64,000 nucleotides of DNA from Pseudomonas sp. ML96. GTDB lineage: Bacteria; Pseudomonadota; Gammaproteobacteria; Pseudomonadales; Pseudomonadaceae. Shown piece after piece: positions 26,994 to 33,803 of this stretch. Position 1 is the first letter of the stretch, and each line of letters opens with the position of its first letter. Location of the stretch: the NCBI RefSeq assembly GCF_000761545.1, contig NZ_JPMY01000046.1:195498-259497 (forward strand), written 5' to 3'. The notes under the pieces are model-generated. The model was given only the letters and a program-made list of their open reading frames with translations, searched no databases and had not been told where the DNA came from. The translations under genes and the position numbers were made by a program.

Positions 26994-27515
26994 CTAGTCG
27001 CCCATCAGCAGCAGACATTGGGTGAGGCCACGCACCACATACTTGCGCACGGTATTAGTCGATACGCCCAGGCGCCGGCCGATCTCCACATGGCTGAGGC
27101 CGTCGAGCTGGGCGAGCAGGAAGATCTCGCGGCAACGCGGACCGAGGCCGTCGAGCAGGCGGTCGATCTCCAGCAGGGTCTCGATGATCAGCGCGCGCTC
27201 TTCCGGCGAGATATCCAGCGGCTCGGGCAGTGCGGCGAGGGCGTCGAGGTAGGACTGTTCGAGGGCGCGTCGGCGGAAGCCGTCGATCATCAGGCTACGG
27301 GCGATGCTGCTCAGATAGGCGCGCGGCTCGCGCAGGTCGAAGGCCTGGCGGCTGGAGAGCACGCGGACGAAAGTGTCCTGGGCCAGGTCGGCGGCATTCT
27401 CGGTGCAGGGCAGACGCTTGCGCAGCCAGTGACGCAGCCAGTCGTGATGCTCACGGTAGAGCACCTGCACGGCTTGCTGGGTGGCAATGTCGACGGCCTG
27501 ATCGGGGGAGCGCAA
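26994..27515 (-). CDS. FecI-family ECF sigma factor (set 1)
   Basis: An iron-starvation sigma factor of 173 residues. Region 2 covers about 18-85 (LAQDTFVRVLSSRQAF, YLSSIARSLMIDGFRRR) and region 4 about 115-170 (LDGLSHVEIGRRLGVSTNTVRKYVVRGL). It should direct transcription of the receptor and perhaps the operon. The apparent start is TTG 27515, as no ATG or GTG occurs near the expected N-terminus; this may limit expression. A Fur box is 12 bases upstream, so the gene should be repressed when iron is plentiful. Confidence 0.92.
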   Translation of the reverse strand: MRSPDQAVDIATQQAVQVLYREHHDWLRHWLRKRLPCTENAADLAQDTFVRVLSSRQAFDLREPRAYLSSIARSLMIDGFRRRALEQSYLDALAALPEPLDISPEERALIIETLLEIDRLLDGLGPRCREIFLLAQLDGLSHVEIGRRLGVSTNTVRKYVVRGLTQCLLLMGD

Positions 27516-27527
27516 GGAGAGAACCTA

Positions 27528-27546
27528 AATGATAATTCCTATCATT
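27528..27546. promoter_or_regulatory. Fur box in front of sigma factor 1
   Basis: AATGATAATTCCTATCATT is a perfect 7-5-7 inverted repeat and has TGATAATT...TATCA, close to the Fur 7-1-7 form TGATAAT-N-ATTATCA. It lies just upstream of the FecI-type gene, in an AT-rich patch. The nearest gene on the other side, a DUF1161 gene, has its 5' end facing away, so the sigma gene is the target. Confidence 0.85.
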
Positions 27547-27592
27547 CATTCTCTTATGAAACGCCCCCTTCCCGCAAGCCAAAGCCGCGCCG

Positions 27593-27823
27593 TCAGTCGT
27601 TCTTCTGGTAGATGATCTTCTTGCTGCCGCCCTCGCAGCTGCCGACCACCATGTTGGCGTCCTCGACCTCGGCGACCGGCACGATTTCCAACGTATAGCT
27701 GGTGACGTTGGCGGCCTGGATCTTCACCTCGATCTCCTGCTTCAACTCCTCGCAGGGTTTGGGCGCGGCCATCGCCGCGTGGCACAGCAGCGTGGCCATG
27801 GCGGCCACTATCCAGCGCTTCAT
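27593..27823 (-). CDS. DUF1161 small periplasmic protein (copy A)
   Basis: A 76-residue secreted protein. A signal peptide (MKRWIVAAMATLLCHAAMA) precedes a short domain with two cysteines (PKPCEELKQEIE and VVGSCEGGSK), matching DUF1161. Function is unknown. A paralogue with the same spacing lies at 31431-31655. The gene is 40 bases upstream of nothing on its own strand except the Fur-controlled sigma region, and 40 bases downstream of the metallopeptidase gene, with which it may be cotranscribed. Confidence 0.82.
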   Translation of the reverse strand: MKRWIVAAMATLLCHAAMAAPKPCEELKQEIEVKIQAANVTSYTLEIVPVAEVEDANMVVGSCEGGSKKIIYQKND

Positions 27824-27863
27824 GCAGGCATCCTCGGGGCTCGATCAGGCAGTTCTAGCTGGG

Positions 27864-28919
27864 TTAGAGCAAGGCCGCCAGCGCCCGTTCCCGCTCGACC
27901 GCCGGCAAGCGGCCGATTTCTGCGGCGCGCCGATAGAACTCGCGCCAGTCACCATCCGCACGCTGGAACAGCGCGGCGAAGGCCTCCACCCACTGGTCGT
28001 AGAGGCCGAACGGCAGCAGGCGCGCGTTGTTCAGCGGCTGCGCCATCCAGGCGTCGTAGCGACGATCTCCGCCCCACTGAGCGTCGCGCAGGGTGCGGTA
28101 GTCGGCGCGCAGTCGTTCGAACTCGGCGGCCTTGCCGACGCGTTTCTGCGCAGCGTCGAGCGGCCCGGCGTAGAGCGCCTGCAGGCGCTCGCGGCTGGCC
28201 AGGATCAATTCGGTGAACTGCCGGCGCTGCCGTTCCTGATGGGCATCCGCCGCGGGCAGGCCGCGCGCGACGCGCCACTGCCGCAGCCCTTCCTGCTCGA
28301 CGAAGCTGGCGAAGGACTCGTTGAACGCGGTGTCGTCTGCCACGTACAGCTGCTGGTGCGCCAGTTCGTGGAAGATCACCGCGGCTAGGTGCTCGTCGTC
28401 CCAGCGCAGCATGGTGTTGAGGATCGGGTCGTCGAACCAGCCCAGAGTCGAGTAGGCCTCGATGCCGGCCACATAGGTGTCCATGCCTTCGACCTGCAGC
28501 AGGGCGGCAGCGCCACGCGCACGGCCTTGCTGGTAGAAGCCGCGGTAGGCGACGCAACCGGCGATGGGGAAACAGTGGGTCAGCGGCGCCAGCGACAGCT
28601 CCGGGGTGGCGAACACATTCCACACCACGTAGGGCCGCCGCAGATCCGCGTACAACCGGTAGCTGCGGTTGTCCGGCAGGGCCAGCTCGGCGCTGGCGAA
28701 ATCGCGCGCCTGCTGGGCCAGGGCCAGGCGTTGCTGCAGCTTGGGTTCGGTCTGTGGATCGGCGAGCAGCTCGGCCACCGGCTGGTGTGCGGCGAGCAGT
28801 TCGAGCTGGCCACGGCTGACCTGGGCGTAATAGTCGAGGCTGGCGCAACCGCTCAGCAGAACGCCAAGCAGCAGCGGAACCAGGCGCCGCGCGCGGCGGT
28901 CGAGTAGGGCGATAGGCAT
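27864..28919 (-). CDS. Lipoprotein zinc aminopeptidase (Pfam aminopeptidase family PF10023)
   Basis: A membrane-anchored putative metallopeptidase, 351 residues. The signal ends in the lipobox LSGC with C25. The zinc motif HExxH is H183-E184-H187 (IFHELAHQQLY), with a likely third ligand in FNESFASFVEQEG. The family is annotated as predicted aminopeptidase in Pseudomonas; the substrate is not known, and it is probably periplasm-facing. It is divergent from two lipoprotein genes, an arrangement resembling PA0061-PA0063. Confidence 0.88.
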   Translation of the reverse strand: MPIALLDRRARRLVPLLLGVLLSGCASLDYYAQVSRGQLELLAAHQPVAELLADPQTEPKLQQRLALAQQARDFASAELALPDNRSYRLYADLRRPYVVWNVFATPELSLAPLTHCFPIAGCVAYRGFYQQGRARGAAALLQVEGMDTYVAGIEAYSTLGWFDDPILNTMLRWDDEHLAAVIFHELAHQQLYVADDTAFNESFASFVEQEGLRQWRVARGLPAADAHQERQRRQFTELILASRERLQALYAGPLDAAQKRVGKAAEFERLRADYRTLRDAQWGGDRRYDAWMAQPLNNARLLPFGLYDQWVEAFAALFQRADGDWREFYRRAAEIGRLPAVERERALAALL

Positions 28920-28962
28920 TTCCCGAGCCTATTGCATTGCCCCTCTGCCAAGGAAGCCCGCC

Positions 28963-29373
28963 ATGCGCAAACTCTTCTGCTGCCTGCCCATCCTGCTCTC
29001 CGGCTGTTCGCTGATCATGCCGCTGCACGACCCCGACCAGGCCTGGGTCGAACTGCACGAACGCCAGGACGGCCGCCTGGAGGCGGTGCAGGTGGATGGC
29101 CAGGAACTGGAAGACGAGCGCTACTTCCAGGTACCACCGGGGCGCCACGAGCTGCAGGTGCGCCTGCGCTTCGAGGTGGCGCCCGGCGACACCGGCACGG
29201 CAGAGGCGCTGCCGCGCACCTGCCTGCTGACGCTCAACTACGCCGACTTCGCGGCCGGCCAGCGCTACCAGCTCAAGGCCGGCAGCCGTGGCTTCCGGCC
29301 CTGGGCGCAGTTGCAGGACGAGCACGGCGAGAAGCTGGCACGGGCGCGTGAGGGCCGCTGCGGCGCGGTCTGA
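28963..29373 (+). CDS. PA0061/PA0062-family lipoprotein (first copy)
   Basis: A 136-residue lipoprotein with lipobox LLSGC (C15). The mature part contains HDPDQAWVELH, RYFQVPPGRHELQVRLRFEV and DFAAGQRYQLKA, shared with its downstream neighbour. Two further cysteines (PRTCLLTL and GRCGAV) probably form a disulfide. Function unknown; the short beta-rich domain with a conserved PG-HELxVR segment suggests a carbohydrate- or wall-binding fold, which is inference only. Confidence 0.85.
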   Translation: MRKLFCCLPILLSGCSLIMPLHDPDQAWVELHERQDGRLEAVQVDGQELEDERYFQVPPGRHELQVRLRFEVAPGDTGTAEALPRTCLLTLNYADFAAGQRYQLKAGSRGFRPWAQLQDEHGEKLARAREGRCGAV

Positions 29374-29412
29374 TCGGCGTTATGCTGAGGCTCTCGCCCC
29401 GGAGAACGCATC

Positions 29413-29826
29413 ATGCGCCTGCCCCTGCTGCTATCCCTGCTCACCCTCGGCGCCTGCGCCAGCCCGCTGCCGCCGCACGACGCGGACCAGGCCTGGGTCG
29501 ACCTCTGGGCCAGCGGCGCCGAACTGCTGATGGCGCACAAGCTCGACGGCAAGCAGACCGCCGACGGCCGCTACTTCCAGGTCAGCCCCGGCGCGCACGA
29601 ACTGGAAGCACGCTACAAGTTCGAGGTCAGCCAGGGCGGCATCGGCAGCCTCACCGAGCCGCGCGAAGTGACCTGCTACCTGCGCGTGCGCTACGACAAC
29701 TTCGTCGCCGGCCAACGCTACCGCCTGGAGGCCAGGCCACAGCTACTCAAGGCCCAGGGCTGGCTGTATGGCGAGGATCGCCAGGTGCTGGCCCGCGCCC
29801 AGGTGCTGCGTTGCGGCACTTTCTAA
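29413..29826 (+). CDS. PA0061/PA0062-family lipoprotein (second copy)
   Basis: A tandem paralogue of the preceding gene, 137 residues, lipobox LGAC (C15). The matching blocks are HDADQAWVDLW, RYFQVSPGAHELEARYKFEV and NFVAGQRYRLEA, and both C-terminal cysteines (VTCYLRV and LRCGTF) are kept. Spacing of 39 bases with CCGGAGAACGC before the ATG indicates one operon. The pair arose by duplication; divergence to roughly half identity shows the event is old. Confidence 0.85.
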   Translation: MRLPLLLSLLTLGACASPLPPHDADQAWVDLWASGAELLMAHKLDGKQTADGRYFQVSPGAHELEARYKFEVSQGGIGSLTEPREVTCYLRVRYDNFVAGQRYRLEARPQLLKAQGWLYGEDRQVLARAQVLRCGTF

Positions 29827-29830
29827 CGGC

Positions 29831-30262
29831 CTAGTTGAGCAGCGTCGCCTGCAGGGTGATCTCGGCGTTGAGCACCTTGGATACCGGGCAGCCGCTCTTG
29901 GCCGCCTCCACCGCCTGCTCGAAAGCCTCGCGTGCGGCTCCCGGCACCTTGGCCGTCAGGGTCAGGTGCACGGCGCTGATGCGAAAGCCGTCGCCTTCCT
30001 TGTCCAGCGTCACCTCGGCCTGGGTCTCCAGGCTCGCCGCAGTCATCCCGGCATCGCCGAGCTGCTTGGCCAGGGCCATGGAGAAGCAGCCGGCATGGGC
30101 CGCGCCGATCAGCTCCTCGGGGTTGGTCCCCGGTTGGCCCTCGAAGCGGGTGTTGAAGCCGTAGGGGTTGTCCTTGAGGGCGCCGCTCTGGGTCGAGATG
30201 CTGCCCTTGCCATCCTTGATGCCGCCCTGCCAGCGGGCCGATGCCGTCTTCTTGATACTCAT
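29831..30262 (-). CDS. osmC: OsmC-family organic hydroperoxide peroxidase
   Basis: Thiol peroxidase that reduces organic hydroperoxides in the cytoplasm, 143 residues. The two catalytic cysteines are C59 (HAGCFSMAL) and C125 (SGCPVSKVL), in the usual OsmC contexts. ATG 30262 (MSIKKTASARWQGG) fits family length; a longer frame to 30316 is rejected. It converges with the second lipoprotein gene four bases away. Osmotic or stationary-phase control is usual for the family but no site was identified. Confidence 0.93.
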   Translation of the reverse strand: MSIKKTASARWQGGIKDGKGSISTQSGALKDNPYGFNTRFEGQPGTNPEELIGAAHAGCFSMALAKQLGDAGMTAASLETQAEVTLDKEGDGFRISAVHLTLTAKVPGAAREAFEQAVEAAKSGCPVSKVLNAEITLQATLLN

Positions 30263-30329
30263 TGCCGCGTTCCTCTCGTTGGTGGCTACCAGTTGAGAGG
30301 AACGCGGCCGCAGCAAAGTTCGCCCTGTT

Positions 30330-31328
30330 TTAGCGCAGGCCGGCGGCGATCTCGAAGCTGCGCAGGCGGTGCTCGGGCTGGTACAGGTCGCAGGTGAAGA
30401 TCAGCTCGTCGGCGCCGGTCTGCTCCAGCAGCACCTCCAAGCGCGCGCGCACCTTCTCCGGGCCGCCGACCACAGCCAGGCCGAAGAAGTCGCCCACCGC
30501 CTGCTGCTCGTGAGGCTGCCAGCGGCCGGCCATGCTCGCTACCGGCGGGCGCAGCACCAAGCTCTCGCCACGGATCAGGGCGAGGATGCGCTGGAAGGCG
30601 GTGGTGGCAAGGAATTCGGCTTCCTCATCGGTCGGCGCGGCGATCAGCGGCACGCCGATCATGGCGTAGGGCTTGTCGAGCACCGCCGAGGGCTGGAAGT
30701 TCTCGCGGTAGATGCGCAGCGCCTGGTGCAGGTAACGCGGCGCGAAGTGCGAGGCGAAGGCATAGGGCAAGCCCTTCTGCGCGGCGAGCTGGGCGCTGAA
30801 CAGGCTGGAGCCGAGCAGCCAGATCGGCACCCCGCTGTCCACGCCCGGCACCGCCAGCACGCGCTGGCCGGGCTGGCGCGGGCCGAGCAGCTGCTCCAGC
30901 TCGGCGACGTCCTGCGGGAAATCGTCCGGGCTGCCCAGACGGTCGCGGCGCAGGGCGCGGGCGGTGGCCTGGTCGGCCCCCGGCGCGCGGCCCAGGCCCA
31001 GTTCGATGCGCCCCGGATAGAGCGCGGCCAGGGTGCCGAACTGCTCGGCCACTACCAGCGGCGCATGGTTGGGCAGCATCACGCCGCCGGAGCCCAGGCG
31101 CAGTGTTTCGGTATTCGCCGCCAGGTAGCCAAGCAGCACAGCGGTGGCGGAACTGGCGATGCCCTCCATGTTGTGGTGCTCGGCCACCCACATGCGCGAG
31201 AAGCCGAGCTTCTCGATGTGCCGCGCCAGGTCGAGCGAGCGCTGCAGGGCAGGGCCGGCGCCGACATCGTCGTCACGCATGGGCGCCAGGTCGAGAACGG
31301 AGAAAGGGGTGTTGGACAGCTTGCTCAT
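30330..31328 (-). CDS. LLM-class flavin-dependent oxidoreductase (luciferase-like monooxygenase)
   Basis: A 332-residue TIM-barrel protein of the bacterial luciferase-like group, closest in appearance to YhbW-type proteins (group 1 LLM). Recognisable stretches are MWVAEHHNMEGIASSATAVLLGYLA, RLGSGGVMLPNHAPLVVAEQFGTL and IELGLGRAPGADQ. It would use reduced flavin; the substrate is unknown. ATG 31328 has AGGAGG upstream, which decides against the ATG at 31376. Confidence 0.9.
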   Translation of the reverse strand: MSKLSNTPFSVLDLAPMRDDDVGAGPALQRSLDLARHIEKLGFSRMWVAEHHNMEGIASSATAVLLGYLAANTETLRLGSGGVMLPNHAPLVVAEQFGTLAALYPGRIELGLGRAPGADQATARALRRDRLGSPDDFPQDVAELEQLLGPRQPGQRVLAVPGVDSGVPIWLLGSSLFSAQLAAQKGLPYAFASHFAPRYLHQALRIYRENFQPSAVLDKPYAMIGVPLIAAPTDEEAEFLATTAFQRILALIRGESLVLRPPVASMAGRWQPHEQQAVGDFFGLAVVGGPEKVRARLEVLLEQTGADELIFTCDLYQPEHRLRSFEIAAGLR

Positions 31329-31430
31329 CGGAGGCCTCCTGAGGTCATGCAACCCATATGGGGCCATCCAGCGCAAATGAAAAGGCCGGCGCCCCTGACG
31401 AGGCTCCAGCCCGACGAGCGCGGCGGCGAA

Positions 31431-31655
31431 TCAACCGCGCTGGTAGGCGATTTCCTTACTGCCGGCCTCGCAGCTGCCGACCACGGTCTTGTCACCGGCG
31501 CCACCCTTGTCGACCACTTCCAGGGTGTAGGCGGCGACGCCTTTTTCCTTGAGCTTGGCGTCGATCTCCGCCTTCAGCTCGTCGCAGGGTTTGCCGGCGG
31601 CCAGGGCCGAGCCAGCCAGAGCGAACAGGGCGATGCCCAGAGTCAGTCGCTTCAT
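31431..31655 (-). CDS. DUF1161 small periplasmic protein (copy B)
   Basis: A 74-residue paralogue of the gene at 27593. A signal peptide (MKRLTLGIALFALAGSALA) precedes the two-cysteine domain (GKPCDELKAEIDAKL and VVGSCEAGSKEIAYQ). AAGGAG at eight bases' spacing fixes ATG 31655 over an in-frame GTG at 31664. Function unknown. Confidence 0.85.
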   Translation of the reverse strand: MKRLTLGIALFALAGSALAAGKPCDELKAEIDAKLKEKGVAAYTLEVVDKGGAGDKTVVGSCEAGSKEIAYQRG

Positions 31656-31746
31656 CTTCAACACTCCTTCGTTGGTAAATGCACGGGACCATCCGCCCCG
31701 GACCGGGCAAGCCTAGCCCAGGGCCACCGGGAAAACCGTGCGGTGC

Positions 31747-31962
31747 TCAGCTGTTGCTGATACGGAAGCCGACCTTGAGGTCGACCTGATAGTGGGCCAC
31801 CTTGCCGTCAACGATATGACCGCGGGTCTCGATGACCTCGAACCAGTCCATGTTGCGCACACTCTTGGCGCATTCGGCCAGGGCATTGGCGATGGCATCC
31901 TCGATGCTCACCTTGGAGGTGCCGACGACTTCGATCTTCTTGTAGGTGCGATGATCGGACAT
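31747..31962 (-). CDS. Dodecin-family flavin-binding protein
   Basis: A 71-residue protein of the dodecin fold, which forms hollow dodecamers that store or buffer flavins. The characteristic W40 (NMDWFEVIETRGHIVDGKV) stacks on the flavin, and the beta-strand after it, AHYQVDLKVGFRI, matches the family. AAGGAG precedes ATG 31962. Predicted cytoplasmic, single gene. Confidence 0.93.
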   Translation of the reverse strand: MSDHRTYKKIEVVGTSKVSIEDAIANALAECAKSVRNMDWFEVIETRGHIVDGKVAHYQVDLKVGFRISNS

Positions 31963-32148
31963 GAAGCTCTCCTTGTTGCGAACGGGGTACGGCGCTCGCA
32001 GTTGTGGCCCGCCAACGGCGGATTAAGTTCAGATTAGCTGCCCTCGCGAGGTGTGCCGCGGTACCTGCATGCCCTGATCGGGGCCCTGGGTATCTCGCCT
32101 CCGATCCAAACCCACTCAGCGCACAGACATTCCCAAAACGCTCATTCA

Positions 32149-32193
32149 CCCCGTAGACTTGCGACAAGTTCTTATTTGCACTCGATTCATGGG
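32149..32193 (+). promoter_or_regulatory. Conserved leader element upstream of sigma factor 2 (copy 1)
   Basis: A 45-base stretch from CCCCGTAGAC to CGATTCATGGG matches the leader of sigma factor 3 at 40 of 45 positions. Inside it GACAAGTTCTTATTTGC (reverse complement GCAAATAAGAACTTGTC) resembles a degenerate Fur site. It ends 10 bases before the start codon, so it probably contains the promoter and an iron-responsive operator. The function is inferred from position and conservation. Confidence 0.55.
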
Positions 32194-32203
32194 AAGAATG
32201 GGC

Positions 32204-32722
32204 ATGACCATCGGGGCCTCTGACGCGCCAGCCGGCACGCAGCTGGATGCGCTCTACCGCGACCATCACGGCTGGCTGCAGGGTTGGTTGCGCAAGCGCC
32301 TGGGCGACCGCGAGCGCGCCGCCGACCTGGCCCAGGACACCTTCCTGCGTCTGCTGGTGACCCGGCGCATGCCCGAGCTGAGTGAGGGTCGCCGCTACCT
32401 GGCGCAGATCGCGCGCAACCTGGTCATCGACCAGTGGCGCCGCCAGCGCATCGAACAGGCCTACCTCGACACCCTCGCGGCGCTGCCGGAACCGGAAACG
32501 CCGTCGCTGGAGACCCATGCCATGATCATCGAGACCCTGCTGCAGATCGACGCCATGCTCGATGCCATGCCGAGCAAGGTGCGCGAAGCCTTCATGCTGG
32601 CCCAGTTCGAGGGCCTGGGTTACGCCGAGATCGCCGAACGCCTGCAGGTCAGCGTCAGCTCGGTGCAGAAGTACATGATCCGCGCCATCGCCGCCTGCTA
32701 TCAGGTGCTGTACGCCGAATGA
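32204..32722 (+). CDS. FecI-family ECF sigma factor (set 2)
   Basis: An iron-starvation sigma factor of 172 residues. Region 2 includes AADLAQDTFLRLLVTRR and YLAQIARNLVIDQWRRQR; region 4 includes GLGYAEIAERLQVSVSSVQKYMIRAI. ATG 32204 is preferred (GGAAGA six bases upstream) over ATGs at 32189 and 32198. The stop overlaps the anti-sigma start (ATGA). Its proper target is the receptor gene two positions downstream. Confidence 0.93.
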   Translation: MTIGASDAPAGTQLDALYRDHHGWLQGWLRKRLGDRERAADLAQDTFLRLLVTRRMPELSEGRRYLAQIARNLVIDQWRRQRIEQAYLDTLAALPEPETPSLETHAMIIETLLQIDAMLDAMPSKVREAFMLAQFEGLGYAEIAERLQVSVSSVQKYMIRAIAACYQVLYAE

Positions 32723-33675
32723 ACACCGACAACCACGCACCCATCGCCCCCGCCATCGTCGAGCAGGCCAGTCACTGGCTGATGCTGCAGTGGGACGGCC
32801 AGCTGGTTGGCGAACAGCAACGCAGCTTCGCCGCCTGGCAGGCCGCCAGCCCCGAGCACCAGCGCGCCTGGCAACGCATGCAGCAGCTGCAGCAGACCCT
32901 GGCCAGCGTGCCGGGGGAAACCTCGCGCGCGGTACTGCGCCAGATGCCGGACGCGCGTCGGCGGCAGACGCTCAAACTGCTCGGCCTGCTGCTGATGGCC
33001 GGCGGCAGCGGCTATGTGGCGCAATCGCAGCTGCCCTGGCGCGAGGCCATGGCCGACCTGCGCAGCGGCACCGGCGAGCGCCTGCAACGTACCCTGGCCG
33101 ATGGCAGCCAGCTGAGCCTGAACAGCGCCAGCGCGGTGAACATCCTGTTCGGGCCGGGCGAGCGCCGCCTGCGCCTGCTCACCGGCGAGCTGCTGCTCGA
33201 TAGCGGCAAGGACCCGGCTGGCCGGCCGCTGATCGTCGAGACCGGCGCCGGCGAGATCCAGGCCCTGGGCACGCGCTTCTCGGTCTACGAAGTGGACGGT
33301 GGCAGCCGCGTCGAGCTGTACGACGGCGAACTGGAGCTGCGCCCCCGCAGTGGCCCGATCACCCGCCTGCAGGCCGGGCAGAGCCGCTGGTTCTCCGCCA
33401 CGCGCCTCGGCCCGCTGACGGTGGCCAATGCCAACCACGCGGCCTGGCAGCAGGGCCGGCTGATCGCCGAGCGCATGCCACTGGGCCAGTTCCTCGGCGA
33501 ACTGTCACGCCACCGCCCCGGTGTGCTGCGCTGCGATCCGGCAGTCGCCGGGCTGGAGCTGACCGGGGTATTCCCGCTGGCCGACACCGACCGTGTGCTG
33601 GCCGCCCTGCAACAGTCGCTGCCGATCCGAGTGAACAGCCTGACCCGCTACTGGATCACCGTCGGCCCCGCCTAG
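32719..33675 (+). CDS. FecR-family anti-sigma factor (set 2)
   Basis: A 318-residue transmembrane regulator. It has the N-terminal DUF4880-type domain (QRSFAAWQAASPEHQRAWQRM), one membrane helix (about 84-102), the periplasmic FecR domain, and a C-terminal receptor-interaction domain ending VNSLTRYWITVGPA. G184-T185 (QALGTRFSV) is the autocleavage position known from FoxR/FpvR. Coupled to the sigma gene by ATGA. Confidence 0.93.
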   Translation: MNTDNHAPIAPAIVEQASHWLMLQWDGQLVGEQQRSFAAWQAASPEHQRAWQRMQQLQQTLASVPGETSRAVLRQMPDARRRQTLKLLGLLLMAGGSGYVAQSQLPWREAMADLRSGTGERLQRTLADGSQLSLNSASAVNILFGPGERRLRLLTGELLLDSGKDPAGRPLIVETGAGEIQALGTRFSVYEVDGGSRVELYDGELELRPRSGPITRLQAGQSRWFSATRLGPLTVANANHAAWQQGRLIAERMPLGQFLGELSRHRPGVLRCDPAVAGLELTGVFPLADTDRVLAALQQSLPIRVNSLTRYWITVGPA

Positions 33676-33708
33676 GTTGAAGAACGCTGCGCGGGCCCAC
33701 CCGCGCCC

Positions 33709-33720
33709 TGAAAATTTTTC
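33709..33720 (+). promoter_or_regulatory. Putative ECF-sigma promoter element for receptor 2
   Basis: TGAAAATTTTTC lies 34 bases after the anti-sigma stop and 84 bases before the receptor start. It shares the GAAAAT plus T-run with the corresponding sites of sets 1 and 3. Taken as the -35 element for sigma factor 2; a -10 element was not identified with confidence. Confidence 0.5.
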
Positions 33721-33803
33721 TGCAGGCTCTTGTCGGTTTCGCCGTCTCGCTCGGGATACCTCTTGAACTCAATCTAGAAGCATTCTCAAGAGGATCGATC
33801 AGA

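Noticed and set aside
31978..32148. A small gene in the gap between dodecin and sigma factor 2
   Set aside because: Short frames exist but none has a ribosome site with a plausible protein; the gap looks like leader and promoter DNA.
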